64,000 bases of DNA from Roseibium sp. MMSF_3412 (GCF_030733265.1 NZ_JASHJI010000001.1:434001-498000); one strand, 5' to 3'; shown: positions 47,051 through 57,127, counted from the first letter of the stretch. The notes: generated by a model not told the origin, from the sequence alone. Program-made: numbers and translations.

Positions 47051-47641
47051 TTGAGACGTCAAACAGAACAACAGGTGCCGGCGGCAACCGGGAATGATGC
47101 AGAAACACAACTGCACCCCGGTTGCCTACCGGTCCAATTCTCGCAAAGACTCGAATCCCGCCCCGGAACGCCCTCTCTTCCTGCCGACATTCTTCTTGAT
47201 CAGACGCGGGTCGTTTACAAGCGGCGCGTTGCCGGCGTGCCCGTCAACGTGGTCGTGCCGGTCAGTGGCTTCGACGGCGTCATGGTGCGTATCGTTCCCG
47301 GCCAAACGGCCGACAGCATCGTCACGGCCCTGATCCTCAAGCACCCCGACAGCGCGTTGTCGATCACGCTTGCGGAAACAGAGCATTCCGACGAACTTGC
47401 GATCCTGTGGAGCCGCTGGGCGCACACCCTGAAGCTGCCCATGCTGGTCTGCGATCTTGGTGGTGACGTCAAACCGATCGATGCCTACAGCGCAACGTCA
47501 TCGGACCAGCCTGCGCCGCGCCGCAAGCTGCGCCTGCTGACCGGACGCCGCCCGCGTTTCCTCAACAAACGGTCGACAGGCAGAAAAGACGGCGCTAGCG
47601 CCAATTTCGCGCATGAACGCGAAATCATCGCCCGCAGCTGA
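47051..47641 (+). CDS. DUF6101 family protein
   Basis: 196 residues. The central V-Y-K-R-R-V-A-G-V-P-V-N-V-V-V-P-V region and the W-S-R-W-A-H-T-L-K-L-P-M-L-V segment are typical of this Rhizobiales family of unknown function. Both ends are polar and probably disordered. It starts at TTG 47051 with GGAGAG 7 bases upstream. Convergent with ubiA. Confidence 0.78.
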   Translation: MRRQTEQQVPAATGNDAETQLHPGCLPVQFSQRLESRPGTPSLPADILLDQTRVVYKRRVAGVPVNVVVPVSGFDGVMVRIVPGQTADSIVTALILKHPDSALSITLAETEHSDELAILWSRWAHTLKLPMLVCDLGGDVKPIDAYSATSSDQPAPRRKLRLLTGRRPRFLNKRSTGRKDGASANFAHEREIIARS

Positions 47642-47674
47642 TCACAGTACCGGTCCGCCTTTCCGGTTGGCGTC

Positions 47675-48622
47675 CTAAAGCGCCGAGCCGATCAGCGCGT
47701 CGGCAACAAACCCGGCAAAAACAATCCACCCGTAGGTGCTGTTGGAGCGAAACAGCTTCAGGCACTGGTCGCCGTCGTCAATATTGAGAACGATCACCTG
47801 CCACATCAGGTGGATCGCGCCAGCCAGGATACCGGCGAACGCAGCCGGGCCCGCATCCGCAAAGGCTGCCGCAAGACCGAATAGCACCGTTGCAAGCGCA
47901 TAGAGAACGATGAGTGCGGGCTTCGTGTGCGATCCGAACAGCCGTGCGGTGGACCGCACCCCTACCAGCGCATCGTCTTCCTTGTCCTGATGCGCATAGA
48001 TCGTGTCATAGCCGATCGTCCAGCAGATACCGCCGAAATAGAGCAGGAGCGGGGTCAGGGCGAGCGATCCGAATTCAGCGGCCCAGCCCATCAGTGCCCC
48101 CCACGAAAACGCAAACCCCAGAAAAAGCTGCGGCCAATCGGTGACGCGCTTCATGAACGGGTAGATGGCGACCGGTACGAGCGAAGCTATCCCGAGCGCG
48201 ATCGAGAACATGTTGAACTGAATCAGAACGAGGAAACCCAGCAGGGCCTGCGCGATCAGGAAAATCCTGGCCTGTGTCTTGGTGACCTGCCCGGCTGGGA
48301 TCGGGCGCGAACGTGTCCGCTCCACCTTGGCATCGATATCGACGTCTACAATGTCGTTGTAGGTGCAGCCGGCACCGCGCATGGCAACCGCGCCGACGAA
48401 AAAGAGCACAAGGTGCCAGACATTCGGAATGGCATTTCCCGCCGCAACAGCGGCAAGCGCCGCCGACCACCAGCACGGCCATAGCAGCAGCCACCAGCCG
48501 ATCGGGCGTTCCCATCTGGCGAGCCGGGCGTAAGGACGCATTCCGGCCGGCAGTTTCGTGTCGACCCAGTGCTGCTTGACCGCATCCGCAACCGGCCCGG
48601 TGTCTCTGGTGGAGAAAAACAT
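47675..48622 (-). CDS. ubiA: 4-hydroxybenzoate octaprenyltransferase
   Basis: 315 residues, about eight membrane helices. The two prenyl-diphosphate motifs are N-D-I-V-D-V-D-I-D and Y-D-T-I-Y-A-H-Q-D-K-E-D-D. N-terminal R-L-A-R-W-E-R-P-I-G-W-W is the UbiA lead. It attaches the polyprenyl tail in ubiquinone synthesis in the inner membrane. Divergent from purD. Confidence 0.95.
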   Translation of the reverse strand: MFFSTRDTGPVADAVKQHWVDTKLPAGMRPYARLARWERPIGWWLLLWPCWWSAALAAVAAGNAIPNVWHLVLFFVGAVAMRGAGCTYNDIVDVDIDAKVERTRSRPIPAGQVTKTQARIFLIAQALLGFLVLIQFNMFSIALGIASLVPVAIYPFMKRVTDWPQLFLGFAFSWGALMGWAAEFGSLALTPLLLYFGGICWTIGYDTIYAHQDKEDDALVGVRSTARLFGSHTKPALIVLYALATVLFGLAAAFADAGPAAFAGILAGAIHLMWQVIVLNIDDGDQCLKLFRSNSTYGWIVFAGFVADALIGSAL

Positions 48623-48831
48623 GGTCTGCCCTTTTCGAATTCGGATCTTCTACCGAATTTCACACCGGATTACATCTCGCAAATGGTCACAGCCTGTTCA
48701 ACGACGCGGGTGCTCGCCTGCGTCCCGACGAGTTTGCGGCAGCCGATGCTCCGTGATAGACCGCGACTTCAGAGGGTCGACTCAGATCAAACCGGTCGGC
48801 CCGTTGGTCCGTTTGAAGAGATCCGCTTGAC

Positions 48832-50115
48832 ATGAAACTCCTGCTTATCGGCTCCGGCGGCCGCGAACATTCCTTGGCATGGGCGCTTGCCAAATCCCCG
48901 AAACTGACAAAGCTCTTCGCCGCTCCCGGCAATGCCGGGATTGCCGATCTGGCAGACATCGTGCAACTCGACGTCACGGATCACAAGGCTGTCGTTGACT
49001 TCTGCAAATCGCATGCGGTCGACCTTGTCGTGATCGGTCCCGAAGCTCCTCTTGTGGCCGGTCTCGTCGACGATCTCGAAGCTGCAGGTATCAAGTCCTT
49101 CGGCCCGACGAAGGCCGCCGCGCAACTGGAAGGATCAAAGGCATTCACCAAGGGGGTTTGCGACGAGGCGTCCATTCCCACCGCCGCCTATGGCCGCTTC
49201 ACCAACCGGGAAGACGCACTCGCCTACCTTCGGGAGAAAGGCGCACCGATTGTCGTAAAGGCAGACGGTCTCGCGGCCGGTAAGGGCGTTGTCGTCGCCA
49301 TGACACCGGCCGAGGCTGAAGACGCCGTAAAAGCCTGTTTCGACGGGTCTTTCGGTGACGCGGGTGCGGAAGTTGTCATCGAGGAATTTCTCGAGGGCGA
49401 GGAAGCCAGCTTTTTCGTCCTTTCCGACGGGGTGAACGCACTGCCGCTCGCGACCGCACAGGACCACAAGCGCGCCCTTGACGGTGACCAAGGCCCCAAC
49501 ACGGGCGGAATGGGTGCCTATTCGCCGGCTCCGGTCATGACGCAGGACCTTGTCGACCGGGTGATGGCGGAAATCGTCACACCAACGATCGGAACCCTTG
49601 CCGCGCGTGGCACCCCTTTCAAGGGCGTGCTTTATGCCGGCCTCATGATCACCGGCGACGGTCCCAAGCTGATTGAATACAACACGCGTTTCGGTGACCC
49701 GGAATGCCAGGTACTGGTCATGCGCCTTAAGAGCGACCTTCTGGACCTCCTTCTGGACAGCGTTGAAGGACGTCTTGCCAGCGCGCGCGCCGAGTGGCAC
49801 GACGACGCAGCGCTGTGCGTTGTCATGGCGGCAAACGGTTATCCTGCGGCCTACAAGAAAGGCACGGAAATACGCGGGCTGGAGCAAATGGGATCGGACA
49901 GCCTGCAGGTGTTTCACGCCGGAACGAAACGCGACAATGGATCGCTGCTCGCCAACGGCGGCCGGGTCCTGAACGTGACGGCGCTCGGAAACTCGGTCGC
50001 GGACGCCAAGGCACAGGCCTACGATGCGATCGGGAACATTGACTGGCCGGACGGATATTGCAGAAGCGATATCGGATGGCGCGCAATTGCGCGTGAGGCA
50101 AAGGAGCAGGCCTGA
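48832..50115 (+). CDS. purD: Phosphoribosylamine-glycine ligase
   Basis: 427 residues, ATP-grasp enzyme. N-terminal [11 protein letters not shown], the ATP-grasp lid [13 protein letters not shown] and [11 protein letters not shown] are all intact. It makes glycinamide ribonucleotide in purine synthesis. A small hairpin (50121-50128 with 50146-50153) follows the stop. Confidence 0.96.
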   Translation: MKLLLIGSGGREHSLAWALAKSPKLTKLFAAPGNAGIADLADIVQLDVTDHKAVVDFCKSHAVDLVVIGPEAPLVAGLVDDLEAAGIKSFGPTKAAAQLEGSKAFTKGVCDEASIPTAAYGRFTNREDALAYLREKGAPIVVKADGLAAGKGVVVAMTPAEAEDAVKACFDGSFGDAGAEVVIEEFLEGEEASFFVLSDGVNALPLATAQDHKRALDGDQGPNTGGMGAYSPAPVMTQDLVDRVMAEIVTPTIGTLAARGTPFKGVLYAGLMITGDGPKLIEYNTRFGDPECQVLVMRLKSDLLDLLLDSVEGRLASARAEWHDDAALCVVMAANGYPAAYKKGTEIRGLEQMGSDSLQVFHAGTKRDNGSLLANGGRVLNVTALGNSVADAKAQAYDAIGNIDWPDGYCRSDIGWRAIAREAKEQA

Positions 50116-50120
50116 CGCAT

Positions 50121-50153
50121 TCCGGCCCGGCCTCCGTGTGCTCAAGGGCCGGA
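50121..50153 (+). terminator. Hairpin after purD
   Basis: TCCGGCCC (50121-50128) pairs with GGGCCGGA (50146-50153) 5 bases past the purD stop. No T-run follows, so it may terminate only weakly. Confidence 0.4.
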
Positions 50154-50224
50154 CACAGTGGTGACAGGGACATTGCAGCGCCTGCGCGCGGCTGCCAAAC
50201 TGTCATTGTTTCAGCATCGGGGAT

Positions 50225-51136
50225 TTGAATTTGACCACGGAACTGCCGGATCTTTTTCCGAACTTCGAAACCAAGGTCGTCCATGCGAAAGACATGGAAT
50301 TTTTCTGCCGGATTGGTGGTTCGGGTCCACCGCTTCTGCTGCTCCACGGTTACCCTCAGTCCCACGTGATCTGGCATAAGATTGCCCCGGAGCTTGCCGC
50401 GCGTTTCACGCTGATCATGCCGGATCTGCCCGGTTACGGACAGTCTTCGATCCCGCCGAGGGCAACCGGTCACGGAACGTATTCAAAGCGGACCTGGGCA
50501 GAGGCGTTCAACGAGATGATGCGCGTCCTGGGCTATCGGTCGTACTTTCTGGCTGGGCATGACCGGGGCGCAAGGGTCGGCTACAGGCTTGCGCTCGATT
50601 TTCCAGGTTCGGTGACCAAACTGGCCGTGCTCGATATCCTGCCGACATCGGACTACTGGGACCTGATGGATCGAAATTTCGGCCTCAAGATCTATCACTG
50701 GATGTATCTCGCCCAGCCGTTTCCGTTTCCTGAAAAGATGATTGCGGCCGCTCCCATACGCTTTCTGGAGCACACGCTTGCCAGCTGGACGGCGGCGAAA
50801 ACGCTGGACTGCTTCTCGGAAGGTGCCCTCGAACATACGAGAGACTGGTTCTGCCGGCCCGATCGCATTTCCGCAAGCTGCGAGGATTATCGCGCCGGGG
50901 CAACGATCGACTATGAACACGACAAGGCCGACAGAGACGCAGGCAACACGATTTCGGCCGATGTGCTGGTGCTGTGGGGCAGCAAGGGCATCGCGTCGAG
51001 TGTCGACGATCCACTGGCGGTCTGGCGCCGGTGGAGCCCGCGGGCTCAGGGAGTGTCCCTTCCAGGTGGCCACTTTCTGCCTGAGGAAGCTCCCGACGAG
51101 ACCTCGGATGCCCTGGTGAATTATTTCGGCAGCTGA
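50225..51136 (+). CDS. Fluoroacetate/haloacetate dehalogenase-type hydrolase
   Basis: About 303 residues, alpha/beta-hydrolase fold. The nucleophile is Asp113 in G-H-D-R-G-A-R. Taking that as Asp110 of the Rhodopseudomonas RPA1163 fluoroacetate dehalogenase, every known pocket residue is matched at exact spacing: Arg114, Arg117, Asp137, His158, Trp159, Trp188, Tyr222 and His283. The residue set defines the halide pocket and carboxylate clamp. The start is TTG 50225 or TTG 50231, after GGGGAT. No transporter or regulator is adjacent. The natural substrate is unproven. Confidence 0.85.
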   Translation: MNLTTELPDLFPNFETKVVHAKDMEFFCRIGGSGPPLLLLHGYPQSHVIWHKIAPELAARFTLIMPDLPGYGQSSIPPRATGHGTYSKRTWAEAFNEMMRVLGYRSYFLAGHDRGARVGYRLALDFPGSVTKLAVLDILPTSDYWDLMDRNFGLKIYHWMYLAQPFPFPEKMIAAAPIRFLEHTLASWTAAKTLDCFSEGALEHTRDWFCRPDRISASCEDYRAGATIDYEHDKADRDAGNTISADVLVLWGSKGIASSVDDPLAVWRRWSPRAQGVSLPGGHFLPEEAPDETSDALVNYFGS

Positions 51137-51351
51137 TGGGAACGTGTCGAATAAACATCAGTCGAATTACCGAACCACCAGAAGTTCTTAACTTGAAAAA
51201 CTCTTTTAAAAGTTGAATTTACCAAGAAAATCATCGAACTTCTTAATTGTATTTAAGAATTCCATTCAAGACAATTTAACTAATCTGTCATATTAAAACT
51301 TACGGCGACGAAGGTTTGCAGTGAGTGCCATGAAGGACATCCAAACACACC
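51137..51351. other. AT-rich intergenic region upstream of GGDEF-EAL gene
   Basis: About 215 bases, clearly richer in A+T than its surroundings, with several imperfect inverted repeats around AAGTTCTTAACTT and CTTAATTGTATTTAAG. Probably the promoter of the GGDEF-EAL gene. A 56-codon overlapping frame starts at GTG 51321 at its end. Confidence 0.45.
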
Positions 51352-54300
51352 TTGCTGACGGCCTCGCCAGTGTGTTCGCAGCTGCGGCTGCCGGGGGTAT
51401 TTGTGCTGGGTCTGGGCAGACAGAAGTCGAAAGAATACAAGAACCTGCGGGACAGCACTTCTCGCCGGCCCCAACCGAACACCTTGCTTGACCGCATTGT
51501 TGCGCGCCTTTCCCCGAAAGACGATCTGAATTTCGAAAAGCCGATCAGGATGGTTTTCCTGTCCTTCCTCGGGTTGATCGTCTGCATTCTCGTTGCCCAG
51601 AACATTTCGTCCGAATTCCGGAACCTGCGCGAACCGCAGGAGGCGATCCTCTCCACCGCTGAACGGCTGGTGATGCAACAGAAAAAGCTGGGCGCCGATA
51701 CACTTGCGGATGTTTTCAGAGTTCTCGACAATGGCACCGACCTTCAAGATGCCATTCGCGCGCAGGATGAGCGCAAGGTGAGGCGCGTTGCAGCTGCGCT
51801 GTTCGCGTCGAAGTCCAGCCGCCGCGACATCGTCGGGCTTTCAATCTTCAACCCAGACATGACATCGGTCTATCCGGCTGAGGCGGCACCGCTTGTTCTC
51901 AAACCAGCGGAGGGTCGTGCCATCGACCCGGGCGAAATCGCCGCGGGGCAGCATGACGGAATCGAGTTGGGACCGGACAGGCGTCTGGTCGTCAGCGTCT
52001 TGCGTCCGTGGCTCTCCGGCGGGGAGTTGCTTGGCTACCTCAAACTGACAACCGACATCGAGCGCTCGCTGGCGCTTGCAAGCGCGGCCGTCGATGCCCA
52101 GATCGTGAAAACCAGCCTGCAACGGGTACGCACCGCAAATGGCACCGGCCGGACGACCCACAGGGTCCTTGGAAGCTTCGCGCCGGACGGCTTCAATCTG
52201 GATGTCTTGTCTCTGGCCGGCCGTGGCGCCGGCATTCAGCCGCTGTCTTATCAAAACGGTCGGGTTTACATGGTGCGCGACCTTCCGATTGCCATTTCCC
52301 GGGGCGATCAGGAGTTTACGCTCCTTGTCATCAACGATGTCACCCAGAACATCTGGGCATTTTTCAAAGGAACTCTTGTTTCGATACTGATCGGCGTCGG
52401 ATTGTCGCTGATCACCTGGGCGGTGATGCAACGGCTGCTGTCAGGCCTGCAATCGTCCGTACAGGTCACGCGGCACCGGTTGGAGGCGGAGGTTCGCGAC
52501 TATACCGCCCAGCTTGAGAGCAATGCCTCAAAACTTCTGGAAGCCCAGCGCATTGCCACTGTCGGCAGCTGGGAACGCGATCTAGCGACAAACGAGGTCA
52601 GCGCCACGGAAGAATACTTCCGCATCATGCATATCGCCGGAAGCCTGCCGTCAGACCAGATCATTGAGAAGGTCTACGCGCAAATTCCCGAACATGAACG
52701 CCGGGCCGCGCAGCTCATGGTTCAAAACGCGGTCGAGACCTGCGGCGAATTCGATTTTGAACACTCGCTGATCCCGGAAACCGGCAAACCCCGCGCCCTT
52801 CACATCCGCGGCTATGTGGAGCCGGGACCGGACGGTAAGGGCGCGAAGGTTGTCGGCACGGTTCACGACATCACCGAGCGCAGCGAAGCGGAGCGTCAGA
52901 ACCTTCTGCTTGCCAACATTCTGGAGTCGTCTCTCAACGAGATCTTCATTCTGGACGCGGCTACGTTCAGGTTCAAACATGCCAACCGGTGCGCGCTGAA
53001 CAATCTCGGCCTCGGGCTGGAAAACCTGCAATCCATGCATCTTTGGGATGTCAATTCGATCTACAACGAAGATGCCATCAGACACCAGTTCCGGCCGCTT
53101 CTGACCGGAGATCTGGAGGGCATCGCCGCAGAAACCGTCCACCGGCGCAAGGACGGGACCGAATATCCGGTCGAATTGCGCATACAGCTGCTGAAAGACA
53201 CGGACGAAGACCTGTTTGTCATTATCGCGAACGATGTGACGGAAAGGGTCATGCGGGAGACCGAGACGCGTGAAGCAAGGGTGCGTGCCGAGCGGCTGGC
53301 CTATTTCGATCCGCTGACGAAACTGTCCAACAGGGCTGGCTGCCAGCGCGACGCGAAACTGCGGTTCGAACGGGTGGACAAGCCGGCGTTCCTGGTTCAC
53401 GTCGACATGGACAATTTCAAGCGCGTGAACGATACGCTTGGCCATCTTGCGGGAGATTACTGCCTGGAGGAAACGGGGCGCAGGCTGCGCGAAGTGTCAC
53501 GCGGTCTCGGCACACCGTATCGCTGGGGTGGCGACGAGTTTGTCATCATTGCGGAGAATCCCGGTTCGGATCCGAACGAACTGTTCGAGCGCGCCCGCCG
53601 GCTCATGCGCCTGCCGATGGAATTCAACGGCAACCGGTTCTGGCCGACGGTCAGCATGGGTATAGCGCTCTGCCCGGAAGACGGCTCGTCCTTCGAGGAT
53701 CTTCTGTTCAACGCCGACCTGGCGCTCTACCAGTCGAAGGAAAGCGGCAAGGACCGGTTCACGTTCTTCAAGTCCAGCATGAAGACGGAAAGTGAAACCG
53801 AGGCCAGGATTGAGCGCGAACTGCAGAATGCGGTCAAGGAAAACCAGTTCTTCATGGTCTTTCAGCCGCAGGTCAATCTGCGCTCGCAGAATGTCACCGG
53901 CATCGAGGCCCTGATCCGCTGGGATCACCCTGAGCGCGGCGTCCTTTCACCTGCCGAGTTTTTGCCCGTTGTCGAGAAAACCAGCCTTGCACCGATTCTC
54001 GGAGAGATCATCATCGACAAGGCGTTTGCCGCGGCCAAACACTGGCTGGTCAGCGGGCTCGACTTCGGCCGTATCTCCGTGAACGTGTCCCCCTCTCATC
54101 TCGCCTCCGGCCTGCTGGTGGAGCATTTCAAGGCCGCGATGGCCAAATACGAGATCGGTGCGGAGCGGATTACCGCCGAAGTCCTGGAATCGGTGTTCCT
54201 GAACGACAACCGGTCCGGTCACCTGGCGGCCCTGCGGGAGCTTTTCGAGCTTGGCGTGCATATTGAACTCGATGATTTCGGAACGGGTTATGCATCGCTG

Positions 54301-54591
54301 ACACATGTCGCGGATCTGCCGATCAACGGACTGAAGATCGATCGTTCCTTCACCAACCAGATGATCGACGATCCGCGAAAGGAAGCGGTGGTCAACCAGT
54401 TGGTCCACCTGGCGAGATCACTGAATGTCGCCGTCGTCTGTGAAGGTGTCGAGACCGAGGCGCAGTACCACCGTCTGCGCATGATGGGCGACTTCTCCAT
54501 TCAGGGCTATCTGATCGCCGAGCCGATGCCGCTTGATCAGATGACGGAATGGATGGCCGAAGCATCCGACGATCTTTACTTCGTCATCTGA
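51352..54591 (+). CDS. Membrane PAS-GGDEF-EAL c-di-GMP enzyme
   Basis: About 1079 residues if started at TTG 51352; TTG/GTG starts downstream (51403, 51484) are possible and the true start is unclear. Order: membrane helix near 67-85, a periplasmic sensor region with coiled-coil character, second helix near 345-365, two PAS/PAC domains (about 400-640), GGDEF (W-G-G-D-E-F intact) and EAL (G-I-E-A-L-I-R intact, with D-D-F-G-T-G and K-I-D-R-S-F). Both halves look active, so it may make or break c-di-GMP depending on signal. Confidence 0.9.
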   Translation: MLTASPVCSQLRLPGVFVLGLGRQKSKEYKNLRDSTSRRPQPNTLLDRIVARLSPKDDLNFEKPIRMVFLSFLGLIVCILVAQNISSEFRNLREPQEAILSTAERLVMQQKKLGADTLADVFRVLDNGTDLQDAIRAQDERKVRRVAAALFASKSSRRDIVGLSIFNPDMTSVYPAEAAPLVLKPAEGRAIDPGEIAAGQHDGIELGPDRRLVVSVLRPWLSGGELLGYLKLTTDIERSLALASAAVDAQIVKTSLQRVRTANGTGRTTHRVLGSFAPDGFNLDVLSLAGRGAGIQPLSYQNGRVYMVRDLPIAISRGDQEFTLLVINDVTQNIWAFFKGTLVSILIGVGLSLITWAVMQRLLSGLQSSVQVTRHRLEAEVRDYTAQLESNASKLLEAQRIATVGSWERDLATNEVSATEEYFRIMHIAGSLPSDQIIEKVYAQIPEHERRAAQLMVQNAVETCGEFDFEHSLIPETGKPRALHIRGYVEPGPDGKGAKVVGTVHDITERSEAERQNLLLANILESSLNEIFILDAATFRFKHANRCALNNLGLGLENLQSMHLWDVNSIYNEDAIRHQFRPLLTGDLEGIAAETVHRRKDGTEYPVELRIQLLKDTDEDLFVIIANDVTERVMRETETREARVRAERLAYFDPLTKLSNRAGCQRDAKLRFERVDKPAFLVHVDMDNFKRVNDTLGHLAGDYCLEETGRRLREVSRGLGTPYRWGGDEFVIIAENPGSDPNELFERARRLMRLPMEFNGNRFWPTVSMGIALCPEDGSSFEDLLFNADLALYQSKESGKDRFTFFKSSMKTESETEARIERELQNAVKENQFFMVFQPQVNLRSQNVTGIEALIRWDHPERGVLSPAEFLPVVEKTSLAPILGEIIIDKAFAAAKHWLVSGLDFGRISVNVSPSHLASGLLVEHFKAAMAKYEIGAERITAEVLESVFLNDNRSGHLAALRELFELGVHIELDDFGTGYASLTHVADLPINGLKIDRSFTNQMIDDPRKEAVVNQLVHLARSLNVAVVCEGVETEAQYHRLRMMGDFSIQGYLIAEPMPLDQMTEWMAEASDDLYFVI

Positions 54592-54678
54592 CACCACACT
54601 CCACCAAAGCCTTGCGAGACTTGCCCGCCCGTCGGGGCATCGAAACCGGATGCCTTGGAAAACGGCGGCGGCACCCCC

Positions 54679-55581
54679 ATGTCAGTCCAGACAATTGATG
54701 AAAGGGAAGCGGACGAGATGACCGCACATTTGGCGACCTCCTCGACACCTCCACGTATCGGGCTTGCCCTGGGAGGCGGCGGTGCACGCGGTCTGGCGCA
54801 TATTCCGGTTCTCGAAGCGTTTGACGATCTCGGACTGAAACCCGCGCGTATTGCGGGAACTTCGATCGGCGCAATTCTCGGAGCCGCCTATGCCAGCGGT
54901 CAGAGCGGAGAGGATATCCGGCGCATCGTTCTCGAACTCTTCGCCGACCGCAACAACGTTCTCTCCAAGGTCTGGAAATTGAGACCGAAGCGAGTTGCCG
55001 ACATGTTCCGGGCCCGTCCGGTGCAACTTGATCCGGAACGTGTGCTCGACGTTTTCATTGCCGAGCATCTGCCAAAGAACTTCGAGGATCTGCAAATTCC
55101 GCTTCGTGTGCTCGCAGCGGACTTTTTCGGTTGTGAAGAATATGATTTTGAGGAGGGTCCTCTTCTGCCCGCGATCGCGGCTTCGATCGCGATACCCGCC
55201 ATTTTCCGGCCCCAGAAGCAGGGAGGCCGGTTCCTGATCGACGGCGGTGTCGTCAATCCGCTTCCGTTTGAAGGCATGCGCTCCGATTGCGATATCGTCG
55301 TCGCGGTGGATGTCGTCGGCGCGCCGGTGCCGCGATCCGACGGATCGGACATCAATATGCTGGATGCTCTGTTCGGGTCGTCGCAGATCCTTATGCAGAC
55401 GATCACGGCCAAAAAACTCAAGCTGGAACAGCCGGATATCCTGGTGCGCCCGCCCCACGACACGGTTCGTGTCCTTGATTTCTTGAAAGCGGAGCAAATT
55501 CTTGAAAGAGCGGAAGCGCTGAGAGCATCAACAAGAGAACAACTGTCAGCACTGACAAAACAACCTATGATGGTTACTTGA
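54679..55581 (+). CDS. Patatin-like phospholipase (RssA type)
   Basis: About 300 residues. Oxyanion glycines are in L-G-G-G-G-A-R-G, the nucleophile Ser62 in G-T-S-I-G, and the catalytic Asp in I-D-G-G-V-V-N-P. No signal peptide, so it is cytosolic or membrane-associated. ATG 54679 is taken; a TTG at 54655 is possible. It follows the GGDEF-EAL gene by 87 bases. Confidence 0.88.
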   Translation: MSVQTIDEREADEMTAHLATSSTPPRIGLALGGGGARGLAHIPVLEAFDDLGLKPARIAGTSIGAILGAAYASGQSGEDIRRIVLELFADRNNVLSKVWKLRPKRVADMFRARPVQLDPERVLDVFIAEHLPKNFEDLQIPLRVLAADFFGCEEYDFEEGPLLPAIAASIAIPAIFRPQKQGGRFLIDGGVVNPLPFEGMRSDCDIVVAVDVVGAPVPRSDGSDINMLDALFGSSQILMQTITAKKLKLEQPDILVRPPHDTVRVLDFLKAEQILERAEALRASTREQLSALTKQPMMVT

Positions 55582-55694
55582 AAACCCCTAAGTAAATTTC
55601 ACCACCCGTCCTGACTTTCTTGTAAAAAAGTCGGAAATTAATTTTTTTTTAACGCCGCTGGGGCATATTATTCTTAAAAACCAGAGGTAAGACA

Positions 55695-56033
55695 ATGCAC
55701 AAATCGGGGTCTGCGGATCTGGAGAATTGTCCAGTTCCCGAGGATTTGCTGAAACATCTGCTCGAGGCGACGCTGACAATCGTCCAGGATGTCGGGGGCG
55801 AGCTTCCCGAAAGGCAAAGGGCGGCCCTCGCGGTTTATTGTTACAGACGTTCGCATCTGCGCAGGCTCGGGCTGTCGCTGGCAGCGCTTTGCAGCCGTTC
55901 ATCGCTGATGATGGAGGCCGGACATGCCGGTGAACTCATCCATCTGCAGGCGCAGGCGAACATGAAGGGTGAAGCTGAAACGGAGATTCGTCAACGCGGT
56001 GGAAAAGCACCGGTCAGTCTTCACGTGGTGTGA
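55695..56033 (+). CDS. Hypothetical protein
   Basis: 112 residues. AGAGGTAAG lies just upstream of ATG 55695, a good ribosome site. The N-terminal two thirds is helical and amphipathic (L-L-K-H-L-L-E-A-T-L-T-I-V-Q-D-V); the R-R-S-H-L-R-R-L-G-L-S-L-A-A-L stretch looks like a short DNA- or RNA-binding helix pair, but I can name no family. A weak T-rich hairpin near 55610-55650 precedes it. Confidence 0.5.
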   Translation: MHKSGSADLENCPVPEDLLKHLLEATLTIVQDVGGELPERQRAALAVYCYRRSHLRRLGLSLAALCSRSSLMMEAGHAGELIHLQAQANMKGEAETEIRQRGGKAPVSLHVV

Positions 56034-56254
56034 GAGTTCATTCGGGGCTGGTTCTTCCTCCCTCCCGCCCCCACCTGCGGCAACCGCCTCCGCGAATTTC
56101 AACGCGCTGGCCGGTTGCCTTTTTCTTTGTCCGGCCTTGCCCAAAAATCGCCAATGACGCCAAAGGTGCGCATGCGTGACCAATTTTCGTGCTTGCCTCC
56201 GCCAAACCGACCGCTAGTCTTTTAGTCAGCGTGGCTGGAAACAGGGACGAGCAA

Positions 56255-57112
56255 ATGAACACCGGCATCGATACTTCAATGGAAATGCCTGGCAGGGTTC
56301 GCGGTGCGTCCCGCGCTGTTGCGATTGTGCTGGGGCTTGTGTTCGCCGCAGTCGCTTCGCCCGCCATGGCGATTTGCCAACTGGTGGCCAATGCCCCTTA
56401 CCTGACCCCCGGAGACGGTGAAGCGCGGGTCTGGAAAGCCGCCCTGAGTGCCGGCGAAGTGCAGATCCGTTACATCGGTCACTCCACCTTCGAGCTGGAA
56501 ACGCCGGGCAGTATTCGCATTGCCACCGACTATAACGACATCTACCGCCCGTTCCTTCCGCCGACGGTCGCCACGATGAACGGCGCGCATTCCACCCACT
56601 ATTCTCTCTCGCCGGACCCGGAGATCGAACATCTGCTTTATGGATGGAACCCGGAAGGTGGCCCCATGGACCATGACCTCACGGTCGGGGATGTGCGGAT
56701 CAGGAACATTCAGACGAACATCCGCAGCTGGGACCGCGAGACGCGGCGCCTGGGCAACTCGATCTTCATTTTCGAGATTGCCGATCTGTGCATCGCACAT
56801 CTCGGCCATCTGCATCACAGGCTGACAAAAGAGGATTACCTGCGGCTGGGTCAGATCGACGTCGTCTTTGCCGCGATCGACAATTCCTCGACGCTGCGCA
56901 TCGACAGCCTGATGGATGTCCTGAAAGGGATCGGCCCGGCCATGATCATCCCGATGCATTTTCATTTCGCAGGTGCCCTGCCGGCCTTCAAGAGCCGGGC
57001 GGCAGAAGCCGGCTACCGGATCGTGGAGGCCGAAGCACCCGATCTTGTGATAAGCAAGGGGTCGCTGCCGGCCAGCACCACCGTTTACATCATGATGCCC
57101 GGTGGCGCCTGA
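56255..57112 (+). CDS. MBL-fold metallo-hydrolase, exported
   Basis: About 285 residues. Signal peptide about 15-40 (ending S-P-A-M-A). The body has a beta-lactamase-like fold of the UlaG/L-ascorbate-6-P lactonase group: Y-I-G-H-S-T-F-E-L-E, a histidine cluster H-L-G-H-L-H-H-R and H-F-H-F. The usual H-x-H-x-D-H is altered (N-G-A-H-S-T-H-Y-S), so the metal site is not standard. ATG 56255 is preferred to 56189. The periplasmic substrate is unknown. Confidence 0.8.
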   Translation: MNTGIDTSMEMPGRVRGASRAVAIVLGLVFAAVASPAMAICQLVANAPYLTPGDGEARVWKAALSAGEVQIRYIGHSTFELETPGSIRIATDYNDIYRPFLPPTVATMNGAHSTHYSLSPDPEIEHLLYGWNPEGGPMDHDLTVGDVRIRNIQTNIRSWDRETRRLGNSIFIFEIADLCIAHLGHLHHRLTKEDYLRLGQIDVVFAAIDNSSTLRIDSLMDVLKGIGPAMIIPMHFHFAGALPAFKSRAAEAGYRIVEAEAPDLVISKGSLPASTTVYIMMPGGA

Positions 57113-57127
57113 GCATATTACCGGTCC

